NCBI RefSeq assembly: GCF_026341275.1
Contig: NZ_JAIFZO010000002.1
Coordinates: 7,036,118 to 7,100,117, forward strand
Reading direction: 5' to 3'
DNA length: 64,000 nt
Source of the DNA: Streptomyces ortus
Lineage (GTDB): Bacteria > Actinomycetota > Actinomycetes > Streptomycetales > Streptomycetaceae
Shown: piece by piece, positions 8,070 through 16,509 of the stretch
Layout of the letters: every line of letters begins with the position of its first letter
How positions within the stretch are numbered: the first letter of the stretch is position 1
Program-made: the position numbers and the translations under genes
Notes under the pieces: generated by a model
What the model saw: the letters and a program-made list of their open reading frames with translations, nothing else
The model's database searches: none
Told to the model about the DNA's origin: nothing

Positions 8070-10274
8070 ATGACCGAGAGCACCACCATCCGCTGGGAGC
8101 AGGACGACACCGGTGTCGTCACCCTGGTCCTCGACGATCCCAGCCAGTCCGCGAACACCATGAACCAGGCGTTCCGGCAGTCGCTCACCGCGATCGCCGA
8201 CCGCCTGGAAGCCGAGGTCCAGGCCGACCCCGCGGCCATCCGCGGCATCATCTTCACCTCCGCCAAGAAGACCTTCTTCGCGGGCGGTGACCTGCGTGAC
8301 CTGATCCGGGTCACCCCCGAGACCGCCCAGGACCTCCTTGACGGCGGCCTCGCGATCAAGCGCGACCTGCGCCGCATCGAAACCCTGGGCAAGCCCGTGG
8401 TCGCCGCCATGAACGGCGCGGCCCTGGGTGGCGGCTTCGAGATCGCGCTGGCCTGCCACCACCGGGTCGCTCTCGACGCGGCGGGCTCCAGGATCGGCTG
8501 CCCCGAGGTCACCCTGGGCCTGCTCCCCGGAGGCGGCGGCATCGTCAGGACCGTACGCCTCCTCGGCATCGCCGACGCCCTCCTCAAGGTGCTCCTCCAG
8601 GGCACCCAGTACAGCCCGCGGCGCGCCCTGGACAACGGCCTCGTCCACGAAGTGGCGGAAACCCGGGAGGAGATGCTCGCCCAGGCCCACGCCTACATCG
8701 ACGCCCACCCCGAGTCGAGCCAGCCCTGGGACAAGCCCGGCTACCGTATCCCCGGCGGCACCCCCGCCAGCCCGAAGTTCGCGGCGAACCTGCCCGCCTT
8801 CCCGGCCAACCTGCGCAAGCAGACCGGCGGCGCACCCTACCCGGCGCCGCGCCACATCCTCGCGGCGGCCGTCGAGGGCTCCCAGGTCGACTTCGCAACC
8901 GCGCAGGTCATCGAGGCCCGCTACTTCGTGGAACTGGCCGCGGGCCAGATTTCCAAGAACATGATCCAGGCCTTCTTCTTCGACCTCCAGGCCGTCAACT
9001 CCGGCGCCAACCGCCCCAAGGACATCCCACCCCGCCAGGTCCGCAAGGTCGCCGTCCTCGGCGCCGGGATGATGGGCGCCGGCATCGCCTACTCCTGCGC
9101 CCGCGCCGGCCTCGACGTCATCCTCAAAGACGTCTCCGCCGAGGCCGCCGCCCAGGGCAAGGCCTACTCCCAGAAGCTCTGCGCCAAAGCGGTCTCCCGG
9201 GGCCGTACGAGCCAGGAGAAGGCGGACGCGCTGCTGGCCCGCATCACGGCCACCGCCGACCCGCAGGACGTGGCCGGGTGTGACGCGGTCATCGAGGCCG
9301 TCTTCGAGGATCCGGCGCTCAAGCACAAGGTGTTCCAGGAGATCCAGCACCTGGTCGCACCCGACGCCCTGCTGTGCTCCAACACCTCCACCCTGCCGAT
9401 CACCGCACTCGCCGAGGGCGTCGAGCGGCAGAGCGACTTCGTCGGACTGCACTTCTTCTCGCCCGTCGACAAGATGCCCCTCGTCGAAATCATCAAGGGC
9501 GAACGCACCGGCGACGAGGCTCTGGCGCGCGCCTTCGACCTGGTCCGGCAGATCAGCAAGACGCCGATCGTCGTCAACGACTCGCGCGGCTTCTTCACCT
9601 CCCGGGTCATCGGGCACTTCCTCAACGAGGGCGTCGCGATGGTCGGCGAGGGCATCGAGCCCGCCTCCGTCGAACAGGCCGCCGCCCAGGCCGGCTACCC
9701 CGCCAAGGTGCTCTCCCTGATGGACGAACTGACCCTCACCCTGCCCCGCCGGATCCGCGCCGAGTCCAGGCGGGCCGTCGAGGAAGCCGGCGGCACGTGG
9801 GTGACCCACCCGGCCGAGGCTGTCGTGGACCGGATGGTGGATGAGTTCGGCCGCACCGGCCGCAGCGGCGGCGCCGGCTTCTACGAGTACGGGCAGGACG
9901 GCGCTCGGGCGGGCCTGTGGCCGGGCCTGCGCGAGCACTTCACCACCGCCGGCCACCGGATCCCCTTCGCGGACATGCAAGAACGCATGCTCTTCTCCGA
10001 GGCGCTGGACACCGTCCGCCTCATGGAGGAAGGCGTGCTGACCTCCGTCGCCGACGCCAACATCGGCTCCATCTTCGGCATCGGCTTCCCCGGCTGGACC
10101 GGCGGCGTCCTGCAGTACATCAACGGCTACGAGAGCCGGGACGGATCCGGCACCGGACCGACCGCGTTCGTCGCCCGCGCACGAGAACTCGCCGAACGCT
10201 ACGGCGACCGCTTCACCCCGCCGGCACTGCTCGTGGAGAAGGCAGAGAACGGGGAGCGTTTCACCGACGGATGA
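8070..10274 (+). CDS. FadB-type fusion: enoyl-CoA hydratase / 3-hydroxyacyl-CoA dehydrogenase
   Basis: A 734-aa two-domain protein. Residues 1 to about 190 are a crotonase domain: KKTFFAGGDL forms the oxyanion hole and NGAALGGGFEIALACHHR follows. From about residue 323 the NAD-binding domain starts, VRKVAVLGAGMMGAGIAYSC, followed by SNTSTLPIT and HFFSPVDKMPLVEII of the 3-hydroxyacyl-CoA dehydrogenase and its C-terminal domain. It hydrates enoyl-CoA and oxidises the 3-hydroxyacyl-CoA with NAD. ATG 8070 was chosen because ACGGAGAAAACCCTC stands before it; an in-frame ATG at 8037 lacks this. It is the last gene of the beta-oxidation run; a strong hairpin follows. Confidence 0.93.
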   Translation: MTESTTIRWEQDDTGVVTLVLDDPSQSANTMNQAFRQSLTAIADRLEAEVQADPAAIRGIIFTSAKKTFFAGGDLRDLIRVTPETAQDLLDGGLAIKRDLRRIETLGKPVVAAMNGAALGGGFEIALACHHRVALDAAGSRIGCPEVTLGLLPGGGGIVRTVRLLGIADALLKVLLQGTQYSPRRALDNGLVHEVAETREEMLAQAHAYIDAHPESSQPWDKPGYRIPGGTPASPKFAANLPAFPANLRKQTGGAPYPAPRHILAAAVEGSQVDFATAQVIEARYFVELAAGQISKNMIQAFFFDLQAVNSGANRPKDIPPRQVRKVAVLGAGMMGAGIAYSCARAGLDVILKDVSAEAAAQGKAYSQKLCAKAVSRGRTSQEKADALLARITATADPQDVAGCDAVIEAVFEDPALKHKVFQEIQHLVAPDALLCSNTSTLPITALAEGVERQSDFVGLHFFSPVDKMPLVEIIKGERTGDEALARAFDLVRQISKTPIVVNDSRGFFTSRVIGHFLNEGVAMVGEGIEPASVEQAAAQAGYPAKVLSLMDELTLTLPRRIRAESRRAVEEAGGTWVTHPAEAVVDRMVDEFGRTGRSGGAGFYEYGQDGARAGLWPGLREHFTTAGHRIPFADMQERMLFSEALDTVRLMEEGVLTSVADANIGSIFGIGFPGWTGGVLQYINGYESRDGSGTGPTAFVARARELAERYGDRFTPPALLVEKAENGERFTDG

Positions 10275-10304
10275 CGGGCTCCTGCCGGGGCACGGTTCCG
10301 CTTT

Positions 10305-10332
10305 CCAGGGGCGCGGGGGACCGCGCCCCTGG
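10305..10332 (+). terminator. 12-bp perfect hairpin after the beta-oxidation operon
   Basis: CCAGGGGCGCGG-GGGA-CCGCGCCCCTGG is a perfect 12-bp stem with a 4-nt loop, 30 nt after the FadB-type stop. There is no U-tract, as is usual in Streptomyces. The left arm is one copy of the dispersed AGGGGCGCGGGG element. Confidence 0.8.
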
Positions 10333-10449
10333 GGTCAGCCAGGGGTGCCACCGCGTACCGCCGAGTGCTACGCCCCCCTTGCGGCCCGCCCGGAGCAGCC
10401 CCGACGCTGAGAGCCCGCGACCGGTCCCTTTCCCCACGAGGAGCCAACG

Positions 10450-12075
10450 ATGGGCTGCCGTCCCGCCTCCGCCCTGCTCGACATCCTGCGAGGCGAGGGC
10501 GTGGACCGCGTCTTCGGCAACCCCGGCACCACCGAACTGCCGTTCCTGGCGGCCCTCGCGGACACCGAACAGGCACCCGAGTACATCCTCGGTGTCCACG
10601 AGGGCGCGGTCGTCTCGATGGCCGACGGCTACGCCCGCGCCACCGGCAGGCCCGCCTTCGTCACCCTGCACATCGCGGCCGGTCTCGCGGGCGGACTCGT
10701 CGGCCTGCTCAACGCCCGCCGCTCGCGCACCCCGCTCGTGGTGATGGCCGGACAGCAGGACCGCCGCCACCTCCAGCAGGACCCCATGCTCAGCGCCGAC
10801 CTCGTCGCGCTCGCCGCACCGGCCGTGAAAGCCGCGTACGACATCCAGCACGCCCGCGACCTGCCGCTCGCGCTGCGCCGCGCGTTCGCGCTGGCCACCC
10901 GGCCGCCCGCCGGGCCCGTGCTCGTCTGCGTGCCCATGGACCTGCTTGCGGAGGACACCGAGGTCGAGGTCCCCGCCCGCACGCCGGCGCCCCGGCCCGC
11001 ACCGGCCGGCGGACTCGACCGGGCCGCCGTCCTGCTCGGCGGCGCCGCACGGCCCGTGATCGTCGCGGGGGACGGCGTGGGCCGCGAGGACGCGACAGCG
11101 GCGCTGGTCCGCACCGCCGAGGCCTGCGGGGCACCCGTGCACCACCAGCCGATGGCGGACCAGCTGAACTTCCCCACCACCCACCCCCTGTACGCGGGGA
11201 TGCTGCCGCCGCGCCACGACGCCATCCGGGCCGCGCTCGACCCGTACGACACCGTGCTCATCGTGGGAGCGCACGCCTTCACGCCGCACCACTACACCCC
11301 GGGCCCCGCGCTGCCGCCCGGCATCACCGTCGTCCAGCTCGACTCGGACCCGGACGAGATCGGCCGCAACTTCCCCGCCGACCACGGCCTCGTGGGCGCG
11401 CTCGGGCCCTCCCTGGACCGGCTCGCCGAACTGCTGCCCGAGCGGATCCCGGCGCACACCGCGAAGGCCAGGGTGCTGCGCGCCGGGGACCGGCACACGG
11501 CCGAACGCGCCCGTACGGAAGCCGCCGCGTGCGCCGCGTACTCCCCGGTGCCGCTGGCCCCCTGGGCCGCCGCCCACGCCGTGGCACGCGGCCTGCCGCC
11601 CGGCACGGCCGTCGTCGATGAGGCCATCACGGTGGGCCTGTTGCTCCGCGGCCTCGTCCACCTCGACCGGCCCGGCAGCTATACGCACACCGTGGGCGGC
11701 GGCCTCGGCTGGGGGATCGGCGCGGCGGTCGGCCGGGCCCTCGCCGAACCGGGCCGGCCCGTGGTAGCCGTCCTCGGCGACGGCTCCGCCCTCTTCGGCC
11801 TCCAGGGCCTGTGGAGCGCGACACGGTACGCGGCTCCCGTGCTGTTCGTCGTGATGAGCAACGGCGCCTACCGGACCCTCCAGGACACCTACGACGCGAG
11901 AGGCGGCACCGGGACCTGCCCCGGCACCGAGCTGGGACGGCTCGACTTCACCCAGGCGGCCCGGTTCTTCGGAGTCGACGCTGTACGGGTGGGCTGCGCG
12001 GACCAGCTGCGCGAACTCGTCGCGGGCGCGGCCGAACTGACCCGCCCGATGCTCGTCGACGTGCCCCTGCGGTAG
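10450..12075 (+). CDS. benzoylformate decarboxylase-like ThDP enzyme
   Basis: A 541-aa thiamine-diphosphate enzyme. The N-terminus NPGTTELPFL, HEGAVVSMADGYARATGRPA with the ThDP-activating Glu51, and TLHIAAGLAGG with His74 match benzoylformate decarboxylase (mandelate pathway), which turns benzoylformate into benzaldehyde and CO2. The ThDP/Mg motif begins at residue 443 (GDGSALFGLQGLWS) and ends at SNGAY. GAGGAGCCAACG before ATG 10450 is a good ribosome-binding site. No mandelate dehydrogenase or benzaldehyde dehydrogenase is nearby, so another 2-keto acid substrate is possible. An SDR follows 84 nt later and might act on the aldehyde or a related product; that link is inference. Confidence 0.86.
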   Translation: MGCRPASALLDILRGEGVDRVFGNPGTTELPFLAALADTEQAPEYILGVHEGAVVSMADGYARATGRPAFVTLHIAAGLAGGLVGLLNARRSRTPLVVMAGQQDRRHLQQDPMLSADLVALAAPAVKAAYDIQHARDLPLALRRAFALATRPPAGPVLVCVPMDLLAEDTEVEVPARTPAPRPAPAGGLDRAAVLLGGAARPVIVAGDGVGREDATAALVRTAEACGAPVHHQPMADQLNFPTTHPLYAGMLPPRHDAIRAALDPYDTVLIVGAHAFTPHHYTPGPALPPGITVVQLDSDPDEIGRNFPADHGLVGALGPSLDRLAELLPERIPAHTAKARVLRAGDRHTAERARTEAAACAAYSPVPLAPWAAAHAVARGLPPGTAVVDEAITVGLLLRGLVHLDRPGSYTHTVGGGLGWGIGAAVGRALAEPGRPVVAVLGDGSALFGLQGLWSATRYAAPVLFVVMSNGAYRTLQDTYDARGGTGTCPGTELGRLDFTQAARFFGVDAVRVGCADQLRELVAGAAELTRPMLVDVPLR

Positions 12076-12159
12076 CGGCACAAGGCGAGTCCGCGGCAGA
12101 GCTCCGGAGACCGGAAAGGCACCCTTGCGGGCAGTCTGACGGGTCATCACACTCGCCGC

Positions 12160-12894
12160 ATGGAGACGCGTACCGCCCTGGTGACCGGCGCGGCACAGGG
12201 CCTCGGGCAGGAGTTCGCCGTGGCACTCGCGGGGCGCGGCTACCGGGTCGCGGGGCTCGACCTGGTTCCGCAGCGGGAGACGGCCGACCGCATTCTGGAC
12301 TATGTGGAGCTGGTCGCCGACGTCACGGACGAGGCGCAGATCGGCGGTGCCCTGGAGCGGGTGCTGGAACAGTTCGGCACCCTGCACGTCCTGGTCAACA
12401 ACGCGGGAGCCGACCCCGAGGCGGACGTCGAGGACATCACGCCCGAGGAGTGGCGGCGGGTGATGCGGGTCAACCTGGAGGCGCCGTTCTTGATGGCCCG
12501 CGCGGTACTGCCGTACCTGAAGGCGGCGGGCCGGGGCCGCATCGTGAACATCGCGTCGGCGGCCGTGCCCACCGCCCCGCCCACGAGGGTGGCGTACACC
12601 GCCTCGAAGGCCGGACTGATCGGCCTCACCCGCGCGCTCGCCTCGGCGCTCGGACCGTACGACATCACCGTCAACGCGATCGCGCCGGGCATGGTCCGCA
12701 CACGGACCGCCGAGCGCACGGGCGGCGCGGTCGGCTCGGGCGGCGGGTTCGAGCACGTCCGCGCCCACCAGGCCGTCCCCGGAACGCAGGAGCCGTGCGA
12801 CCTCGTCTCCACCCTGCTGTACGTGGTCGACGAGGGCAGCGGCTTTCTGACCGGCCAGACCCTCGACGTGGCGGGCGGCTCGGCCTGCTGGTGA
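12160..12894 (+). CDS. SDR family NAD(P)-dependent oxidoreductase
   Basis: A 244-aa classical short-chain dehydrogenase. TGAAQGLGQEF near residue 10 is the cofactor glycine motif, NNAG follows at about residue 84, Ser is in NIASAA, and YTASK holds the catalytic Tyr and Lys. The C-terminal stretch FLTGQTLDVAGGSACW is typical. The cofactor-binding Asp after beta-2 (GLDLVPQ) suggests NAD(H). It follows the ThDP enzyme and converges on the MerR regulator. Substrate unknown. Confidence 0.9.
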   Translation: METRTALVTGAAQGLGQEFAVALAGRGYRVAGLDLVPQRETADRILDYVELVADVTDEAQIGGALERVLEQFGTLHVLVNNAGADPEADVEDITPEEWRRVMRVNLEAPFLMARAVLPYLKAAGRGRIVNIASAAVPTAPPTRVAYTASKAGLIGLTRALASALGPYDITVNAIAPGMVRTRTAERTGGAVGSGGGFEHVRAHQAVPGTQEPCDLVSTLLYVVDEGSGFLTGQTLDVAGGSACW

Positions 12895-12933
12895 GATGCG
12901 GGCGTGGAGAGACCGGGCCGGGGCCCGGGAAGT

Positions 12934-13638
12934 TCAGGAGTTGTTGAGCCACTCCCGGACCTCCCCGTTCAGCGACCGCTGAAAGGTCGTCAGCAAGGCC
13001 TGTACGACCAGCGGTTGCATGTGCGCGGACAGATCCCGTACCGCCTCGACGGACTCGTGCTCGGCCACCTCGTCCCGGAACAGCACGGACAGCTCGTGGG
13101 CGGCGGCGCGCGTGTGCTTCACCATGACGTTGCGGGCGGCGAGGATCGTCTCGTGGGCCATCGGCACGTCGAGCAGCTGGACGCCGAGCCGCAGCAGCCC
13201 GAGGTCCACGCGGTACGCGTCCGCGCCCGCCGCCTCCCTCAGAACACCCATCGCGGCGAGCCGGTCCAGGTCCTCCGGCCCGAGTGAGCGCCCCGCCCGG
13301 CGCTCCAGCTCGGCCCCGCCCATCTCCTCCGCCGCGTCGGGCGCCCAGGAGGCCACCACGGCCCGGTGGATGGCCAGGTCCTGGGCGCTGAGCCCGTCCG
13401 GCAACTGCTGCAGATAGCGCTCGATCCCGGCGAGCGTCATCCCCTGCTGCTGCAGCTCCTCGATGAGCGCGAGCCGCGCGAGATGCTCCTGGCTGTAGTG
13501 CCCCACACGGCGCGGCCCGATCACGGGCGGCGGCAACAGCCCCTTGGTGCTGTAGAAACGCACCGTCCGCACCGTCACACCCGCCCGGGCGGCCAGCTCG
13601 TCGACGGTGAGCGTCGGCTCCCCGATATCCGCCGCCAT
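12934..13638 (-). CDS. MerR family transcriptional regulator
   Basis: A 234-aa regulator. The winged-helix HTH is at about residues 8-55: LTVDELAARAGVTVRTVRFY, then STKGLLPPP and HYSQEHLARLALIEELQQQG. The C-terminal ~170 residues are long for a MerR protein and contain no obvious metal-binding cysteines, so a small organic ligand or acyl-CoA is more likely than a metal. AAGGAGCAGGC before ATG 13638 decides this start over an upstream in-frame ATG. A dyad 44 nt further upstream probably mediates autoregulation. It converges on the SDR and may control the neighbouring catabolic genes. Confidence 0.88.
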   Translation of the reverse strand: MAADIGEPTLTVDELAARAGVTVRTVRFYSTKGLLPPPVIGPRRVGHYSQEHLARLALIEELQQQGMTLAGIERYLQQLPDGLSAQDLAIHRAVVASWAPDAAEEMGGAELERRAGRSLGPEDLDRLAAMGVLREAAGADAYRVDLGLLRLGVQLLDVPMAHETILAARNVMVKHTRAAAHELSVLFRDEVAEHESVEAVRDLSAHMQPLVVQALLTTFQRSLNGEVREWLNNS

Positions 13639-13681
13639 GCCTGCTCCTTCGCGTTCCGCGTCGCGTCCACCACCTGGTCCG

Positions 13682-13704
13682 GTGAAACAGTATTGCTGTC
13701 TCAC
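13682..13704 (-). promoter_or_regulatory. MerR-type operator and promoter for the regulator gene
   Basis: GTGAAACAG-TATTG-CTGTCTCAC has 9-bp arms with one mismatch. Read on the minus strand, TTCACA and TACTGT can serve as -35 and -10 elements 18 bp apart, with the dyad overlapping the spacer and -10. A long spacer with a dyad inside it is how MerR regulators act. It lies 44-66 nt upstream of the MerR start, so autoregulation is the simplest reading. Confidence 0.6.
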
Positions 13705-13811
13705 CTGTGTTGTGAAAGCTCTTCGGGGTGACGGCGGAGTTCGCCGAACGGTGAGTTCCGGTCAATAGTGGCGCAGATGTACGTTGCTGCACACACATGA
13801 TCGGGTAAGTG

Positions 13812-14291
13812 ATGGCCATGGTCCCCGTGGCATTGCCGCTGTTCGCCGTCGCCGTTCTGCTCTGCCGCCGGGTAGGTCCCCGCACACGGCAGTCACTCGA
13901 CGCGGACGCGGGCGAGGAACCACGCGACGAGATACGCGACAAGACGCGCGACAAGGCACGTGCCGAATCGGACGCCGAGACGCGCGACAAGGCCAGTGCC
14001 GAAGCGGACGCCGAGGCACGTGCCGAAATGAATGCCGAAATGAATGCCGAAGCGGGTGCTGAGGCGGGTACCGAGGCCCCGGCCGCCCCGAACGCCCCGG
14101 AGGAGGAAGCCGCGGCGCTCGCGGCCACCCGTGCCGAGGGGCAACGCGCGCGCGACGCCATCCTGGCCGAGGGCCGGGCCCGCCGCGCGGCCCACTGCGC
14201 CGCCGCCGAGACCCAGCTCCGCATCGCCGTCTCGGAACTGGCCTCGAACCTCGCGGCGGACGGCCCCTGCAAGGAGAGGCGGTCCCCTTAG
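13812..14291 (+). CDS. small protein with N-terminal hydrophobic segment and charged repeat region
   Basis: A 159-aa protein, not recognised. Residues 3-20 form one hydrophobic segment (MVPVALPLFAVAVLLCRR). Residues about 35-90 are imperfect repeats built on RDKARAESDAE, RDKASAEADAE, ARAEMNAEMNAE and AGAEAGTEA. The remainder is helical and Ala/Glu/Arg-rich, probably a coiled coil, containing one Cys. The DNA shows the same repeats. Start context is weak: ATG 13812 and ATG 13818 are both possible. It could be a membrane-anchored coiled-coil protein. It stands alone between the MerR promoter and a hairpin. Confidence 0.55.
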   Translation: MAMVPVALPLFAVAVLLCRRVGPRTRQSLDADAGEEPRDEIRDKTRDKARAESDAETRDKASAEADAEARAEMNAEMNAEAGAEAGTEAPAAPNAPEEEAAALAATRAEGQRARDAILAEGRARRAAHCAAAETQLRIAVSELASNLAADGPCKERRSP

Positions 14292-14293
14292 GA

Positions 14294-14330
14294 GCGCCCC
14301 CTCAGGGGCGCGGGGAACTGCGCACTCCAG
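14294..14330 (+). terminator. hairpin plus one copy of the dispersed GC element
   Basis: GCGCCCC-CTCA-GGGGCGC (14294-14311) is a perfect 7-bp stem three bases after the stop codon. Its right arm starts a copy of the dispersed element, GGGGCGCGGGGAACTGCGC, and the CACTCCAGCCACG that follows matches the tandem repeats at 2.5-2.85 kb. Confidence 0.65.
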
Positions 14331-14532
14331 CCACGTCCAACCCGCACCACTCAGCCCGCACCAGCCGCACACGCAGTGCTCGTGCCCAGAATCGCTCGCG
14401 GTTCATGGACGACGAACGGACACGTTCGGCAGCCTGTGCACGCGCTGTGGGCCCACTCCTGTCCACGGTCCGTACGCCGACACCCTCATCGGCCCCCTGT
14501 TGCACAGGAGTTGTCCGGAGTACCTTCCGCGC

Positions 14533-16509
14533 ATGCGGACACCTGCGCGCTACATGCGCCTCATCACCTGGAGATCGCTCGCGACGGCGGCCACCGCCGC
14601 CCTGATGGCCACGCTCCTCACGCCGGCCGCCGCCCACAGCGCTCCGCGGGAGAGCACTCCCGTGTACTCGTACGACAACGCCGTCCGGGAGTCCGTCTGG
14701 GTGGACACCGGACTCGACGGTGACAGCGACGGCAGGACCGACCGGGTCGCCGTCGACATCGTCCGCCCGAGCGAGCCCGCCCAGCAGGGCCGCAAGGTAC
14801 CCGTGATCATGGACGCCAGCCCGTACTACTCCTGCTGCGGCCGGGGCAACGAGAGCCAGCGCAAGACGTACGACGCCGACGGGAACGTCGTCCAGATGCC
14901 GCTGTACTACGACAACTACTTCGTGCCGCGCGGCTACGCCTTCGTCGCCGTCGACCTCGCCGGCACCAACCGCTCCGACGGCTGCGTGGACGTCGGGGGC
15001 CGCTCCGACGTCCAGTCCGCGAAGGCCGTCGTCGACTGGCTGAACGGCCGCGGCAAGGGCTACACCTCCCGTACGGGGACCACGAAGGCCAAGGCCGGCT
15101 GGACCAACGGCAGAACCGGCATGATCGGCAAGAGCTACGACGGCACCATCGCCAACGGAGTCGCCGCCACCGGCGTCGAGGGCCTGGAGACGATCGTCCC
15201 GATCGCCGCCATCTCCTCCTGGTACGACTACTACTTCGCCAAGGGCGCCCCCCTCTACGACTCCGGCCCCGAATGGCTGTCCGACTACGTGGAGAGCCCC
15301 GACGCCCGCGCCAGGTGCGCCGCCGTCCAGCAGAAGATCGTCGACGGGGCCCCGCGCACCGGCGACTGGACGAAATTCTGGACCGAGCGCGACTACGTGA
15401 AGGACGTCCGCAAGGTGGACGCCAGCGTCTTCGTCATCCACGGCATGCAGGACCTGAACGTCCGCCCGAAGCACTTCGGCCAGTGGTGGGACGGCCTCGC
15501 GAAGAACGGCGTCGACCGCAGGATCTGGCTCTCCCAGACCGGCCACGTCGACCCCTTCGACTTCCGCCGCGCCGCCTGGGCCGACACCCTGCACCGCTGG
15601 TTCGACCACGAACTCCTCGGCTACGACAACGGCGTCGACGACGAGCCGATGGCCGACATCGAGCGCGCCCCCGACCAGTGGGCCACCTCGGCCGTCTGGC
15701 CGCCCCGGAGCACCGACACCGTGAAGCTGCGCCCGGCCAAGGGCGAGCAGGCGGGCGTCGGCACCCTCGGACTGCGTACCGGAAAGGGCACCGAGACCTT
15801 CACCGACGACCCGGGCCAGGACGAGACCGACTGGGCCGCCGAGATCGACCGGTCCACCTCCGCCAAGGCCGGCTCCACCACCAAGCCGCTCACCCACGAC
15901 GTCCGTCTCTCCGGCTCCTCGAAGGTGACCGTCACCGCCACGCCGACCACCACGAGCGCCCATCTGTCCGCGGTCCTCGTCGACCTCGGCCCCGACACGA
16001 TCCGTGACTACGCCGCCGCCGGCGAGGGCATCACGACGCTCACCGAGCGCACCTGCTGGGGGCCGAGCACCACGGGCGACAGCTCCTGCTACAAGGAGAC
16101 CGCGGCCAGGACGACCGACGTCGAGTACACGGTGTTCAGCCGTGGCTGGGCCGACCTCGGCAACCACTCCTCCGCCACGAAGGGCGAGCCGCTCACCCCG
16201 GGCAAGGCCTACACCATCACTCTCGACCTGCACGCGAGCGACCACGTCGTCCCGAAGGGCCACCGACTGGCGCTGATCGTCGCCGGTACCGACCAGGGCC
16301 TCATCGACCCGCCGTCGACCACCCCGACGATCACGGTCGACCTGTCCCGTACGTCGGCCTCCGTGCCGCTCGTCGGCGGGGCCGCCGCGTTCGCCCGCGC
16401 CACCTCGGGATCCTCGTACATCACGCCCGGCGCGATCCTCGACGGGGTCGGCGAACCCCGCGCCACCCACCGCGTCCCCGGTGACGTCCCGGGAGGCACC
16501 AACCGATGA
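14533..16509 (+). CDS. secreted S15-family X-Pro dipeptidyl-peptidase/hydrolase
   Basis: A 658-aa secreted serine hydrolase. ATG 14533 gives a Sec signal peptide (basic MRTPARYMRLITWRS, hydrophobic core, AAAHSA). The alpha/beta-hydrolase catalytic triad is visible: Ser201 in GKSYDGT, Asp307 in HGMQDLN and His338 in QTGHVDP. The last ~200 residues form the beta-sandwich domain typical of PepX_C. Such enzymes remove X-Pro dipeptides or hydrolyse esters such as cocaine (CocE). The gene is coupled by ATGA to a secreted carboxypeptidase, suggesting joint digestion of extracellular peptides. Confidence 0.9.
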   Translation: MRTPARYMRLITWRSLATAATAALMATLLTPAAAHSAPRESTPVYSYDNAVRESVWVDTGLDGDSDGRTDRVAVDIVRPSEPAQQGRKVPVIMDASPYYSCCGRGNESQRKTYDADGNVVQMPLYYDNYFVPRGYAFVAVDLAGTNRSDGCVDVGGRSDVQSAKAVVDWLNGRGKGYTSRTGTTKAKAGWTNGRTGMIGKSYDGTIANGVAATGVEGLETIVPIAAISSWYDYYFAKGAPLYDSGPEWLSDYVESPDARARCAAVQQKIVDGAPRTGDWTKFWTERDYVKDVRKVDASVFVIHGMQDLNVRPKHFGQWWDGLAKNGVDRRIWLSQTGHVDPFDFRRAAWADTLHRWFDHELLGYDNGVDDEPMADIERAPDQWATSAVWPPRSTDTVKLRPAKGEQAGVGTLGLRTGKGTETFTDDPGQDETDWAAEIDRSTSAKAGSTTKPLTHDVRLSGSSKVTVTATPTTTSAHLSAVLVDLGPDTIRDYAAAGEGITTLTERTCWGPSTTGDSSCYKETAARTTDVEYTVFSRGWADLGNHSSATKGEPLTPGKAYTITLDLHASDHVVPKGHRLALIVAGTDQGLIDPPSTTPTITVDLSRTSASVPLVGGAAAFARATSGSSYITPGAILDGVGEPRATHRVPGDVPGGTNR

